This document shows positions 26,159 through 35,086 of a DNA stretch of 64,000 nucleotides, piece after piece. The stretch is taken from assembly GCA_937989665.1 (NCBI GenBank), contig CALKRN010000004.1, positions 1 to 64,000 of the forward strand. Direction: 5' to 3'. Each line of letters starts with the position of its first letter. Position 1 is the first letter of the stretch. Source of the DNA: an uncultured Desulfomicrobiaceae bacterium. GTDB lineage: Bacteria; Desulfobacterota; Desulfovibrionia; Desulfovibrionales; Desulfomicrobiaceae. A program made the position numbers and the translations under genes. A model generated the notes under the pieces. It was not told the DNA's origin, did no database searches, and was given only the letters and a program-made list of their open reading frames with translations.

Positions 26159-27577
26159 ATGGCGGTTCGTTTTGGGACAAGTGGCGTGCGGGGATTGGTG
26201 GCGGAACTGACACGAGACGTATGCCAGGGGTACGTGCGCGCCTTTGCCCGGCATCTTGTTCCTTCGGGCGTGGCTGTCCTGCTTGGCATGGACCTGCGGC
26301 CTTCGAGCCCAGCCATTGCGCGCTTCTGCTTCGAGGCCTTGCGGGCGGAGGACCGTGTGGTCGTCTTTGCCGGGGTGTTACCGACGCCGGCCCTGGCCTA
26401 TTTTGCTCAGGAACGGGGGATGGCCGCGGTCATGGTGACAGGCAGCCATATTCCTTTCGATCGCAACGGCATCAAATTCTACACCCCAGCTGGTGAGATC
26501 ACAAAGAGCGAGGAGGCCCTCATCAGTGCCCATGTGGGGGACGCTGGGCCGACCCCGGCCGCGGCGCTGCCTTCGCCCCAGTCCGAGGCCCTAGAGGTCT
26601 ACCGGCAGCGGGCTGTCGCCGCCTTTGGACGGGGCGGCCTGCGTGGCTGGCGGGTAGGAGTGTATGAGCATTCCAGCGCGGCGCGCGATGTCCTGGGCCA
26701 GATATTGCGCGACCTTGGGGCTGAGGTGGTCTCCTTTGGCCGTACCGATGCGTTCGTGGCCCTTGATACCGAGGCCCTCTCCCCCGAGGATCATGCCCTG
26801 GCCCGCCAGGCCGTGGCCGATGGTGGGCTCCATGCCCTCATCACCACCGATGGGGATGGCGACCGTCCCATGCTCGCCGACGAGACCGGGGTGTGGTGGC
26901 GCGGGGATGTCCTTGGCTTGGCTGCGGCCTCGGCCTTGGGCGTTGCCTGCCTGGCGGTGCCGGTGTCGTGCACGACAGCCATTGAACGCAGTGGCCTATT
27001 TGCCCGGGTGGAACGCACCCGCATTGGTTCGCCGTATGTGGTGGCTGCCATGGCGGAACTCTTGGCATCCTGTCCTGGGCCGGTGGCAGGATTTGAAGCC
27101 AATGGCGGCTTTCTCTTGGCAAGCGATGTGGAGCTGGAGGGCCAGCTCGTGCGGCGCCTGCCGACGCGGGATGCGGCCTTGCCGCTGCTCGCAGTACTGC
27201 ATCAGGCAGCCCGATCGGGGATGCGGCTCTCCGCCCTGCGAGAGGCCTTGCCCCAACGACCGACGGCGAGCCAGCGGCTTACCGATGTCCCTCTGGCTCC
27301 GAGCCAGCGGCTCTTGGGCCTCCTTGACGAAGATGCCACCGTGCGCCGGGAGATCCTTGCCGCTGCTGGGGGAGCGCCCACCCATCTCGATCGCACCGAT
27401 GGCCTGCGCTGGACCTTTGCCAGCGGCGAGGTCATCCACCTGCGGCCGTCGGGCAATGCCCCGGAGCTGCGCTGCTACAGCGAGGCCGCTGACCCGGCCC
27501 GGGCAGAGTTTCTTGTGGCCAAGACCCTCGCGGCGGTTGGGCGTTGGCTGGCGCAGGCTCGGCAGGAGGAACGCTGA
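26159..27577 (+). CDS. Phosphoglucomutase/phosphomannomutase family protein
   Basis: A 472-residue alpha-D-phosphohexomutase. The catalytic serine loop is 'VTGSHIPFDRNGIKF', a variant of the usual TASHNP; the metal loop is 'TTDGDGDRPML'; and the phosphate-binding loop is 'LRPSGNAPELR'. The family interconverts 1- and 6-phosphates of glucose, mannose or glucosamine. The catalytic TGSHIP and the sugar-binding loop 'GFEANGGFL' ('EANGG' rather than the GlmM 'EQSGH') point to phosphomannomutase-like use rather than GlmM. AGGAGG precedes ATG 26159. Its stop overlaps the start of the GGDEF gene (TGATG). Confidence 0.88.
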   Translation: MAVRFGTSGVRGLVAELTRDVCQGYVRAFARHLVPSGVAVLLGMDLRPSSPAIARFCFEALRAEDRVVVFAGVLPTPALAYFAQERGMAAVMVTGSHIPFDRNGIKFYTPAGEITKSEEALISAHVGDAGPTPAAALPSPQSEALEVYRQRAVAAFGRGGLRGWRVGVYEHSSAARDVLGQILRDLGAEVVSFGRTDAFVALDTEALSPEDHALARQAVADGGLHALITTDGDGDRPMLADETGVWWRGDVLGLAAASALGVACLAVPVSCTTAIERSGLFARVERTRIGSPYVVAAMAELLASCPGPVAGFEANGGFLLASDVELEGQLVRRLPTRDAALPLLAVLHQAARSGMRLSALREALPQRPTASQRLTDVPLAPSQRLLGLLDEDATVRREILAAAGGAPTHLDRTDGLRWTFASGEVIHLRPSGNAPELRCYSEAADPARAEFLVAKTLAAVGRWLAQARQEER

Positions 27578-29298
27578 TGGAAGGGAGGACTTGTCTTGAC
27601 GCCGTTACCGAGCTTTTGGCGCTGCGTGCTGTGTTTGACTGTTTGCCCCAGCATGTGGCGGTGCTCGATAGTGCGGGTGTTGTTCTGGACGTCAATGCCA
27701 CATGGCGCCGTTTCGTGGCGGACAATGGCGGGAACCCAGATGCCATTGTGGGGGCCAATTATCTGGCCGTGTGCGCGGCGGCGCAGGGAGGATCCTCTCA
27801 GGAGGCGGAGCGTGTGCGGCAGGGGCTGCAGGAAGTACTTACTGGCTCCCTGCCAGGCTTTGAACTGGAGTACCCCTGCCATTCGCCGACAGAAAAACGC
27901 TGGTTTTTACTCCAGGCCCGGCCATGGGTGGTCGATGGCCGTATTGGTGGGGCTGTGGTCTCTCATATTCCTATAACACAGCGAAAATTGGCAGAGCTAG
28001 TATTGCAACAGTATGAACGTGCAGTGCTATCTTCGCCTAATTTGATTAGTATAGTCAATAGAGAATATACATATGTGCTCGTCAATGACACGTATCTTCG
28101 CTATCATTCCCGCCGTCGTGAGGATATCGAAGGGCATCGGATTGCTGATGTTATGGGGAATGACGCTTTTCTCCGTTACGTGAAACCGCACTTAGATCGG
28201 TGTTTTGCGGGTGAGACGATCAGCTACGAGGCCTGGTTCCAGATGGCGGGTATGGGGCGGCGATGTATGGCGGTCACGTATTACCCGAGTCAGGAACGCG
28301 ATGGGACGATTTCTGGTGCGGTTGTTTCGGCTCGCGATGTTACCGAACGTCGTCTTTTGGAGGAGGAGATACATCGCACCGCCAAATTGCTGGCCGAGGC
28401 CCAGCGCCTCGCCCATGTGGGCAGTTTTGAGCGCGACCTGGTGGAGGGTCGGGACATTTGGTCCGAAGAGCTCTTTCGCATTTTGGGCTACGAGCCAGCG
28501 GCAATCGCTGCGGATTTCGAGCGTTTTGTGGAGCATCTCTATCCCGATGACCGTGCCCGGTTTGTCAGTGGGTTTGCCGAGGCTGCGACCAAAGCCGTCC
28601 CCTTGCGGCAGGAATTGCGTCTTCGGCGCAAAAATGGGGAAGAACGCTGGGTGGCTGTTGTCTGCTCGTTTGAGCGGGACGAAGAGGGGGTGATCTCGCG
28701 GGTCTATGGCAGTGTGGCGGACATGACCGAACGCCGTCTCGCCGAGCTGCGCTTAGAGGAGCTGGCGAAGACCGATGCCCTCACCGGGCTCATGAACCGC
28801 CGCAGTTTCTTTGAACGGCTCCATGCCGAGACGGCCCGGGCAGGACGTTTCTCCCGGCCTTTGGCCGTGGCCATGCTCGATGTGGATCATTTCAAGCATG
28901 TCAATGACACGTATGGCCATGCGGTGGGGGATATGGTGCTCCAACAGGTGGCTCGGATAATAGCCCAGAGTGTGCGCACCATGGACGGGGTCGGCCGTGT
29001 GGGTGGCGAGGAGTTCGCCGTCCTACTTCCAGAAACGGGTTCTGCTGCGGCGATGGGGGTGCTCGAACGCATCCGTCAGGCCGTGGCGGTCCACGAGATG
29101 GTGACGGAACACGGCCAGCGCGTGCAGGTGACCGTGAGTGCTGGGGTGGCGGTGTGGCAGGGCGAAGAAGACGGCGAGTCTATACTGCGCCGGGCAGACG
29201 CCGCGCTGTATGCTGCAAAGAGCGCTGGCAGAAATCGTGTCTTTGCGGATGAGACTGCCGCCACGGGGGTATTTACCCCGCGTGGTGGCAGTGAGTAA
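27577..29298 (+). CDS. Diguanylate cyclase with three PAS domains
   Basis: A 573-residue soluble signalling protein. Three PAS-like domains lie at about 20-135, 145-260 and 275-390, the last with a clear PAC motif 'GSVADMTERR'. The C-terminal GGDEF domain (about 397-560) has an intact GGEEF active site at 476-480 and an inhibitory RxxD site (467-470) five residues before it, so it should make cyclic di-GMP and be product-inhibited. There is no membrane segment. The start overlaps the phosphohexomutase stop. The DNA for residues about 130-170 (27961-28080) is AT-rich compared with the rest. Confidence 0.94.
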   Translation: MEGRTCLDAVTELLALRAVFDCLPQHVAVLDSAGVVLDVNATWRRFVADNGGNPDAIVGANYLAVCAAAQGGSSQEAERVRQGLQEVLTGSLPGFELEYPCHSPTEKRWFLLQARPWVVDGRIGGAVVSHIPITQRKLAELVLQQYERAVLSSPNLISIVNREYTYVLVNDTYLRYHSRRREDIEGHRIADVMGNDAFLRYVKPHLDRCFAGETISYEAWFQMAGMGRRCMAVTYYPSQERDGTISGAVVSARDVTERRLLEEEIHRTAKLLAEAQRLAHVGSFERDLVEGRDIWSEELFRILGYEPAAIAADFERFVEHLYPDDRARFVSGFAEAATKAVPLRQELRLRRKNGEERWVAVVCSFERDEEGVISRVYGSVADMTERRLAELRLEELAKTDALTGLMNRRSFFERLHAETARAGRFSRPLAVAMLDVDHFKHVNDTYGHAVGDMVLQQVARIIAQSVRTMDGVGRVGGEEFAVLLPETGSAAAMGVLERIRQAVAVHEMVTEHGQRVQVTVSAGVAVWQGEEDGESILRRADAALYAAKSAGRNRVFADETAATGVFTPRGGSE

Positions 29299-29329
29299 TA
29301 CGTTCATTTACTCCTGCTTTGAGGAGAGA

Positions 29330-29842
29330 CTATTGGGGTGTATTCCCAGTAGCATTCTGCGGCGCGAACTCTTTTTCCATAGCAGAAGTGATTTCTTCCA
29401 ATTGAGGAATGATTGTTTGTACATGGGACCGAGCAATAGAAAGGCTCTGCTGCATGAGCTCAGGCATTGAGTTTGTTAACTTTTTTCCTGCAGGAGATTT
29501 ATAAAAATCGACAATGCTTTTGGTTTCAGCTTCAGTAAACGTATTTGTATAGAGATCGATATATTTGTCACGAATTTTATTCCAATCAAACTCCATATTG
29601 ATTACTTTCTCAAATTTTTTATTATAGTGGTCTAATTTTGGACGATCTGCTTCAGCAACGCTAAGTTGGGCTTTGAATTGGGCAAAGATCATGCTCACTT
29701 GAGCCTTCATAGATTCAAGAATTTTGTCGCCTTCGGTAAGAGTAATCAACTCTTCTGCCAATTTACGATGTTTTTCTGAGGCCCCAAAGGCGAAATTACT
29801 GCTCAGAAACAAGACAGCCAGGACAATACACAGACGACGCAT
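29330..29842 (-). CDS. DUF2059 family exported protein
   Basis: A 170-residue exported protein. A signal peptide of about 20 residues ends near 'AFG-ASEK'. The remainder is helical and matches DUF2059, with the family segment 'AETKSIVDFYKSPAGKKL'. The function of the family is unknown. AAGGAG lies eight bases before ATG 29842; a longer open frame upstream overlaps the ACT gene region and is a shadow. The coding sequence is noticeably AT-rich compared with its neighbours, which could mean different ancestry. It converges on the GGDEF gene with 31 bases between. Confidence 0.88.
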   Translation of the reverse strand: MRRLCIVLAVLFLSSNFAFGASEKHRKLAEELITLTEGDKILESMKAQVSMIFAQFKAQLSVAEADRPKLDHYNKKFEKVINMEFDWNKIRDKYIDLYTNTFTEAETKSIVDFYKSPAGKKLTNSMPELMQQSLSIARSHVQTIIPQLEEITSAMEKEFAPQNATGNTPQ

Positions 29843-29999
29843 AGTAAGTGCTCCTTGTGGTGGGTTCTTGCCGCAGCGTGCGGGCAGGGGTTCTCCTAGT
29901 GCCGCTTGGCAGGGATGGCAACGAAAAAGCAGGGGGCAGCACTTGACGCCCTTGCTCACCCTGGTCAAGAGACGGCCTTCCTGCAGGAGGAGGCAGAGG

Positions 30000-30551
30000 A
30001 TGGAGAAGAAATTTGCTGTTTCGGTCATGGGACACGATCGTCCGGGGATCCTTGCCGTTGTTGCCGAGACCCTTTTTGCCTTGGGATGTAACATCGAGGA
30101 TGTGAGCCAAACTATCCTCCAAGGGGAGTTTGCGGCCATTATGATTGTCGCCCGGCCTGCGGGGCTTACGCTGGAGACTGCAGAGGCCGCCCTGCGAAGG
30201 GCGGTGGCCCCCATGGACCTGGGGGTGTTCGTGCGTCCGTTGGCAGGGGCATGGCAGCCTGCGGAGCTGGGAGAACCGTTTGTCCTAACCACCCGCGGCG
30301 TCGACCGCCCGGGCACCATCGCCGCAGTGACTCGGGCCATAGCAGATCTTGGCTGCAACGTGACCCAGTTCCGCGCTGTGCTCGTCCCGGGGACTGCTGC
30401 CGAAGAAATGGTGATGATCTTTGAAATTGACGTCCCCTACGGCGTGCACCACCGCACTGTGCGCGCCGCCGTTGCTGCGGCCTGCCAGCCTCTCGGTATG
30501 GAGGTGTCGTTGCAGCACCGGGACGTCTTTGAAAACATCCATCGCGTCTAG
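30000..30551 (+). CDS. Double ACT-domain protein, GcvR-like
   Basis: A 183-residue protein made of two ACT domains, at about 4-85 ('VSVMGHDRPGILAVVAETL') and 95-175 ('TTRGVDRPGTIAAVTRAIA'). ACT domains bind amino acids; two-ACT proteins include GcvR and small regulators encoded next to UPF0210 genes. The UPF0210 gene follows eight bases later, a very common pairing. The ATG at 30000 is preceded by AGGAGGAGG. The ligand is unknown. Confidence 0.9.
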   Translation: MEKKFAVSVMGHDRPGILAVVAETLFALGCNIEDVSQTILQGEFAAIMIVARPAGLTLETAEAALRRAVAPMDLGVFVRPLAGAWQPAELGEPFVLTTRGVDRPGTIAAVTRAIADLGCNVTQFRAVLVPGTAAEEMVMIFEIDVPYGVHHRTVRAAVAAACQPLGMEVSLQHRDVFENIHRV

Positions 30552-30559
30552 GAGCGCTC

Positions 30560-31933
30560 ATGCTATCGGATCGTGAAGTGTTATCTACCCTCTCGATGGT
30601 GAAAAACGAGCACCTCGATGTGCGCACCGTGACCTTAGGCGTTAGTCTCTTGGATTGTGCTCATCGCGATGTGGGGGCGTTCGTGGAGGCAGTCCATCGC
30701 CGCATTGTCTCCCAGGCTCGGGATTTGGTGGCGGTCTGCGATGAGGTGGGAGATCGCTTTGGCATCCCGGTGGTCAATAAGCGCATCAGCGTCAGCCCGG
30801 TGGCTGTAGCGGCTGCGCCTTTGGATGCCGACGGCATGCTTGCCGTGGCCCATGCCTTGGATGCCGCGGCCCGCGAGGTCGGCGTGGATTTTATCGGTGG
30901 TTTTTCGGCCCTGGTGGAAAAAGGCATGGCCAAGGGGGATTTTGCCCTCATCGAGGCCATCCCTGAGGCCCTGGCGACGACCGAGCGCCTCTGCGCCTCG
31001 GTGAACGTGGCCACGACGCGAGCAGGGATCAACATGGACGCCGTGGCCCTCATGGGCCGTACGGTCAAGGCCACGGCCGCCGCTACCGCCCACCGTGATG
31101 GCTTGGGGTGCGCCAAACTCGTGGTCTTTGCCAATATCCCGGAGGATGTCCCGTTTATGGCGGGTGCTTACCTTGGTATTGGCGAGCCGAGTTCAGTCAT
31201 CAATGTGGGCGTAAGCGGCCCAGGGGTAGTGCGCAAGGCGGTTGACCGGGCAGTGGCAGAAAACCCGCAGATCCATCTCGGAGAGCTGGCGGAGGTCATC
31301 AAACGAACGGCCTTTAAAGTAACGCGGGTCGGAGAGATCATTGGCCGCGAGGTGGCCCGGCTGTTAGGGGTCGAGTTCGGTATTGTCGATCTGTCCTTGG
31401 CGCCGACTCCCAACGTGGGCGACAGTGTGGGGGAAATCTTCCAATCCCTTGGCCTGGGGGCGATTGGCATGCCCGGATCCACCGCGGCCCTCGCCATGCT
31501 CAACGACGCGGTGAAAAAAGGTGGGGCCTTTGCCAGCACTCGGGTGGGGGGGCTCAGTGGTGCCTTTATCCCGGTGAGCGAGGATGCGACCATTGCCGCG
31601 GCCGCAGCCCAGGGACTGCTCTCCTTGGCCAAACTCGAGGCCATGACGGCAGTCTGTTCGGTGGGGCTGGACATGGTGGCCTTGCCCGGGGAGACGAGCG
31701 CGGAGACGGTCGCTGCCATCATCGCCGACGAAATGGCCATTGGGGTCATCAATAAAAAGACGACCGCGGCCCGCCTCATCCCAGTCCCGGGCAAGGTGGC
31801 TGGCGAGCGGGCGGTGTTTGGTGGGCTTTTGGGTGAGGCAATCATCATCCCGGTGCACCCCAACCCCATCTGCGAGGCCTTTATCCGCCGCGGCGGCTTT
31901 ATCCCGGCCCCGCTGCAGGCCCTCATCAACTAG
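30560..31933 (+). CDS. UPF0210 (PFL family) protein
   Basis: A 457-residue protein of the UPF0210/DUF711 family. Members are about 450 residues long, structurally related to glycyl-radical-fold proteins, and of unknown function; they nearly always accompany an ACT-domain gene, as here. Recognisable segments are 'LGVSLLDCAHRD', 'NKRISVSPVA' and 'SVGLDMVALPGETSAETV'. The length is normal and the frame intact. The pair probably forms one functional unit in which the ACT protein senses an amino acid (inference). Confidence 0.9.
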   Translation: MLSDREVLSTLSMVKNEHLDVRTVTLGVSLLDCAHRDVGAFVEAVHRRIVSQARDLVAVCDEVGDRFGIPVVNKRISVSPVAVAAAPLDADGMLAVAHALDAAAREVGVDFIGGFSALVEKGMAKGDFALIEAIPEALATTERLCASVNVATTRAGINMDAVALMGRTVKATAAATAHRDGLGCAKLVVFANIPEDVPFMAGAYLGIGEPSSVINVGVSGPGVVRKAVDRAVAENPQIHLGELAEVIKRTAFKVTRVGEIIGREVARLLGVEFGIVDLSLAPTPNVGDSVGEIFQSLGLGAIGMPGSTAALAMLNDAVKKGGAFASTRVGGLSGAFIPVSEDATIAAAAAQGLLSLAKLEAMTAVCSVGLDMVALPGETSAETVAAIIADEMAIGVINKKTTAARLIPVPGKVAGERAVFGGLLGEAIIIPVHPNPICEAFIRRGGFIPAPLQALIN

Positions 31934-32507
31934 GGTGGCTCGAACCCCTGCCTGCGCCGCGCCAGAAGGGAGGCAAGGCCTTCACGGAATACCCCCCTGG
32001 CCCTGACAATCATGCCAGACTGCACCTGGTCGTGCTAGAAGGGGGGGTACGGCCTTCACGGGAGACTCCGCCGCTTCTCGAGCGCCGCGACAAGCCGGTC
32101 TTCTTCTTCAAGCCCAGTTCGGTCTCCGCAGCGGGAGTCGCGCCTCGAGCGTCCCCGAGGGGAGGGAGGCCGGGCCAGTGTAGAGGACACCCTCTTGACG
32201 CGCCAGCGCAAGGCGGGGCAGGCAAAAAAGCGAGGACCGAAGCGCGCAGACCGTGGCAATCCCGGCCCTTGTGCCAAGGCGCCGCTGCTGCCTTGGCGAC
32301 TGCACCAAGGCTGTGAGGAGAGAACCACGGCCCTCGCCTCGGGAGGAGGCCAACGCGACCTCACGAACACCATCAAGGTGGCCCTGTCCGCCGACGGCAC
32401 GACGGCCATTGGAAAGAGGCCAACGCGACCTTACGAACACCATCCAGTGCCTGGGCCAGGGGAGGCCCACGGCCCTTGTTTCCGAAAGGATGCCCCAGGA
32501 GGACATC
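31934..32507. repeat. 574-bp gene-free region of degenerate direct repeats, spacing about 70 bp
   Basis: No reading frame here is convincing. Matches recur at a spacing near 70 bp: GGCCTTCACGG at 31977 and 32051; CTCGAGCG at 32077 and 32144; and a 29-bp unit at 32346-32374 and 32416-32444 with one mismatch. Weaker echoes of a GGCC-containing unit lie at 32263, 32328, 32401 and 32470. A 7-bp hairpin (32290-32311) is present without a T-run. The region looks like a decayed tandem array. Confidence 0.7.
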
Positions 32508-32867
32508 ATGCTTCGTGACGATACAATTATGACCATGGCCGTGGCGGCATTCCTTGTCGCCATGGTTCTCTTTTACGCCGTGCACCGCCGCATGGAGGGG
32601 ATTGCCGCTGATGTGGCGTCGTTGCGTGTCCTCTCCTCCCAGGTCACCCAGTTGGAGGACCGTGCCCTGGGGGTGGAGCGCTTGGCCACCGAGCTTGCGA
32701 GCCTGCCACGTAAGACGACCACCATGGCCGCTGCCACCCAGGTGGGGGCCATGGCCGCTGCGGCACAGGGCCTCCAGACAAAAGTGAGCCCAAGGCATCG
32801 GGATAAGCTGGAGGCCGTACGCCTGCTTTTGGAAGAACTCCACGACGACCTCCAAACTGCCCCCTGA
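32508..32867 (+). CDS. Small single-span membrane protein with coiled-coil tail
   Basis: I do not recognise a family for this 119-residue protein. A transmembrane helix lies near the N-terminus (about 7-27, 'MTMAVAAFLVAMVLFYAV'), followed by a heptad-like stretch ('ADVASLRVLSSQVTQLED') and a second helical region near the end ('EAVRLLLEELHDDL'). The ATG at 32508 has AGGAGG at good spacing. The stop overlaps the start of the PP-loop gene (TGATG), so the two are coupled, and it may anchor or regulate that enzyme (inference). The longer open frame upstream lies in the repeat region and is ignored. Confidence 0.75.
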   Translation: MLRDDTIMTMAVAAFLVAMVLFYAVHRRMEGIAADVASLRVLSSQVTQLEDRALGVERLATELASLPRKTTTMAAATQVGAMAAAAQGLQTKVSPRHRDKLEAVRLLLEELHDDLQTAP

Positions 32868-33538
32868 TGCCTGCTCTCCATTGGGACTGGCTGCTGACCA
32901 CCGCCCGGCAGCGGCTGCACTGGGCTTGGGTGCAAGCTGGGCCACGAGTGGCTGTGTGCTGGACCGGAGGCAAAGACTCCACGGTACTTCTCCATTTGTG
33001 GTGTGCGACCCTGGCCGAAAAGGCGCCAGGGCTGCGCCCCCGGGCAATCGTCATCGATACGGGTTGGAAGTTCCCCGAGACCATCGCCTTGTGCCGTGAG
33101 CTCGCCTGGCAGTGGGATGTGGATCTCCACATCGTTTCCCCGCCGCAGGACTGCGGTGTCCCGGTGGCGGTGGACCCGGTGGCGTGCTGCCATGCCCGCA
33201 AGATCGTGCCGCTGCGCCGCGCCGTGGCGGACCTCGGCCTGGAGATCCTGATGGTCGGCGTGCGGGCAGACGAACACCCGGATCGCGCGGCGTCAGGATG
33301 GCAATGGCCGGTGGATGGTCATTGGCGTCTTGCCCCGCTTCTGGAGTGGCAGGAGCAGCACATTTGGACCTATCACGTCTGGGCGGCTATCCCGTGGTGC
33401 TCCCTCTATGACGACGGCTATCGTTCGTTGGGATGCATTCCGTGTACCCGCCGCACAAAAGCCCCTGGCGAGCGCGCCGGGCGGGATCCCCGCAAAGAGA
33501 CGCACATGACGATGTTGCGCAGCTTGGGCTATTTTTGA
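32867..33538 (+). CDS. PAPS reductase/CysD-like PP-loop enzyme
   Basis: A 223-residue enzyme of the PAPS reductase/ATP sulfurylase small-subunit superfamily. The PP-loop is 'WTGGKDSTVLLHL' and the typical C-terminal signature is 'GYRSLGCIPCT'. CysH reductases carry a terminal ECGLH motif with a catalytic cysteine; this is missing, so a nucleotidyl- or sulfur-transfer activity is more likely than APS reduction. A second cysteine pair 'ACCHARK' could bind a metal or cluster. It is coupled to the small membrane protein upstream. The substrate is unknown; dissimilatory sulfate reduction does not use this family. Confidence 0.8.
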   Translation: MPALHWDWLLTTARQRLHWAWVQAGPRVAVCWTGGKDSTVLLHLWCATLAEKAPGLRPRAIVIDTGWKFPETIALCRELAWQWDVDLHIVSPPQDCGVPVAVDPVACCHARKIVPLRRAVADLGLEILMVGVRADEHPDRAASGWQWPVDGHWRLAPLLEWQEQHIWTYHVWAAIPWCSLYDDGYRSLGCIPCTRRTKAPGERAGRDPRKETHMTMLRSLGYF

Positions 33539-33620
33539 GGGACGAGGCAAACGTTGCATGGCATCTCCAAAAGCCCGCTCCGCAGAGAGAGCGTTGAGGA
33601 CAGCATGCTGCCGCATCCCG

Positions 33621-33652
33621 AAAAACGGCCCTTTCCGGAGAAAGGGCCGTTT
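33621..33652 (-). terminator. Intrinsic terminator of tRNA-Met, possibly bidirectional
   Basis: A perfect 13-bp stem (33623-33635 with 33640-33652) with a CGGA loop starts 11 bases beyond the tRNA CCA end. On the minus strand it is followed by a short T-run. On the plus strand only TTT follows, but it may also stop transcripts of the convergent PP-loop gene. Confidence 0.85.
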
Positions 33653-33662
33653 GCTGTTGTCT

Positions 33663-33739
33663 TGGTAGCGAGGGAGGGACTTGAACCCCCGACTCTGCGG
33701 ATATGAGCCGCATGCTCTGACCGACTGAGCTACCTCGCC
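33663..33739 (-). tRNA. tRNA with CAT anticodon (tRNA-Met, elongator type, or tRNA-Ile2)
   Basis: The cloverleaf reads 5' GGCGAGG (33739-33733) paired with CCTCGCT, discriminator A and encoded CCA (33665-33663). The anticodon stem TGCGG/CCGCA encloses CTCATAT, giving anticodon CAT. The G1-U72 end and T-arm GGGTTCAAGTCCC do not look like an initiator, which would have a mismatch at 1-72 and three GC pairs in the anticodon stem. A lysidine-modified tRNA-Ile2 cannot be excluded. Confidence 0.93.
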
Positions 33740-34201
33740 GTTGGTGGAGAAGCGAAAGCCGCCATTAGTGGGCTTTATTGCGAAAGGCAAGATGTTTTTG
33801 GGGGTGGTGTCGGACAGGCATCCTCCAGCAGAACAAGCAAAAGGCCCTTACGAAGACAAACGCGGCGCAGCGTCTGATGGGGAGGTGGAGCAGGCATGAG
33901 GAGCGGTCCCGGTTCGGGAGGTGAGTGCAGGCCTTGGGTGATACTGCCGGCAAGTGGTTCGGCTGACAAGCCGGTATTGCAAGGAGAAAGGTCGGGTCTT
34001 CTCGGACAGGCAGCGCTGTCGGGTCACAGGTTTGTCTCGAACGGGGCTGTTGCCGAAAAAGCGGCAAGCAGCGATGTTACGAGGGGTGGCGGCCGCAGAT
34101 GAGGTGCGCAATGGGCGCGAGGGTTTTTACTGCCTTGTCAGGCAGAGGCGGACGTGTCAGGAGCAGCGCTTCCTTCATTCTAACGCCGAGGAAGGATTGC
34201 G
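33740..34201. other. Gene-free region between tRNA-Met and the EamA gene
   Basis: No convincing gene is present in these 462 bases; the open frames have shifting composition and no ribosome site. The tRNA promoter should lie at about 33760-33800 on the minus strand, where a weak TTGCCT-17-TAATGG pair can be drawn. TCGGACAGGCA occurs twice (33810 and 34002). Confidence 0.5.
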
Positions 34202-35086
34202 ATGCCCTTGTCCTGGCTTGCCCCTGGCGCGTTGGTGCTTGCCATGCTCCTGTGGGGGAGCTCCTTTGTGGCCTTCAAGTATGCCGTGGGCTTTTTCCAT
34301 CCTGCCGTGGTGGTATTTGCCCGCCTTCTGGTGGCCGCAGGCCTCTTTTTGGTGTTTCTTCCTTCGAGCCGTTCGATGCGCTTGGCTCGGCGCGACTGGG
34401 TACTGCTTCTCCTGATGGTGCTGTGCGAGCCATGCCTTTATTTTCTTTTGGAAGGCCTCGCTTTGCGTTTCACTTCCGCCGCCCAGGCAGGGATGGTATC
34501 AGCGGTCTTACCGGCACTTGTCGCCCTGGCCTCGCGCTGGGTGGGTGAGCGGCCTGGCCCGTGGGCCTGGCCTGGGCTTGGGGTGGCGATGGTGGGGGTT
34601 GCTTGGGTGAGCTGGCTTTCGCCGGCCACGGAGAGTGCGCCGAACCCTCTTTTGGGCAACATCTTGGAATTGCTCGCCATGGTGTGTGCCGCTGGCTACA
34701 CACTTTGTCTTAAAGTCTTGTGCCGGCGCTATTCCCCGTGGCTGCTGACGGCTGCCCAGACCTTTGGGGGGCTCCTTTTTTTCGGTCTCGTCGTGGCCAT
34801 GCCGTGGGTCCCCTGGCCGCAGACGATTCCCCTCGTCCCGTCCCTGGCCGTGGTCTATTTAGGCTTAGCGGTCTCGGTGGGTGCGTACGGGCTCTATAAC
34901 TTCGGGGTGAGCCGTCTGCCGGCCTGGCAGGCAAGTGTTTATATCAATTTAATCCCGATCTTTGCCCTTCTCCTCGGCTGGGCCCTGCTCCACGAGCCCA
35001 TCACCTGGGCCCATGGACTGGGCATGCTTCTTGTCTGTGGGGGGGTGGTCCTCGCCCAGCGAAGACCACCCTCTCGGTGGGTTTAG
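34202..35086 (+). CDS. EamA/DMT family transporter
   Basis: A 294-residue membrane protein with about ten hydrophobic segments arranged as two EamA repeats, at about 5-135 and 150-285. The first repeat begins 'LLWGSSFVAFKYAVGFFHP', typical of drug/metabolite transporters, and the second ends 'PIFALLLGWALLHEPITW'. Substrates of the family range from amino acids to purines and cannot be predicted. GAGGAAGGA precedes ATG 34202. It converges on the ferredoxin gene with a four-base overlap (TTAG). Confidence 0.92.
   Translation: MPLSWLAPGALVLAMLLWGSSFVAFKYAVGFFHPAVVVFARLLVAAGLFLVFLPSSRSMRLARRDWVLLLLMVLCEPCLYFLLEGLALRFTSAAQAGMVSAVLPALVALASRWVGERPGPWAWPGLGVAMVGVAWVSWLSPATESAPNPLLGNILELLAMVCAAGYTLCLKVLCRRYSPWLLTAAQTFGGLLFFGLVVAMPWVPWPQTIPLVPSLAVVYLGLAVSVGAYGLYNFGVSRLPAWQASVYINLIPIFALLLGWALLHEPITWAHGLGMLLVCGGVVLAQRRPPSRWV

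Noticed and set aside
31934-31960. T-arm-like GGGGTTCGAGCC on the minus strand just after the UPF0210 gene, as a tRNA gene or fragment
   Set aside because: The flanking bases do not pair into a T stem and no acceptor or anticodon arm can be drawn.
34002-34012. TCGGACAGGCA repeat (33810 and 34002) as part of the 70-bp repeat class
   Set aside because: The spacing is 192 bases and the match is only 11 bases without flanking similarity.
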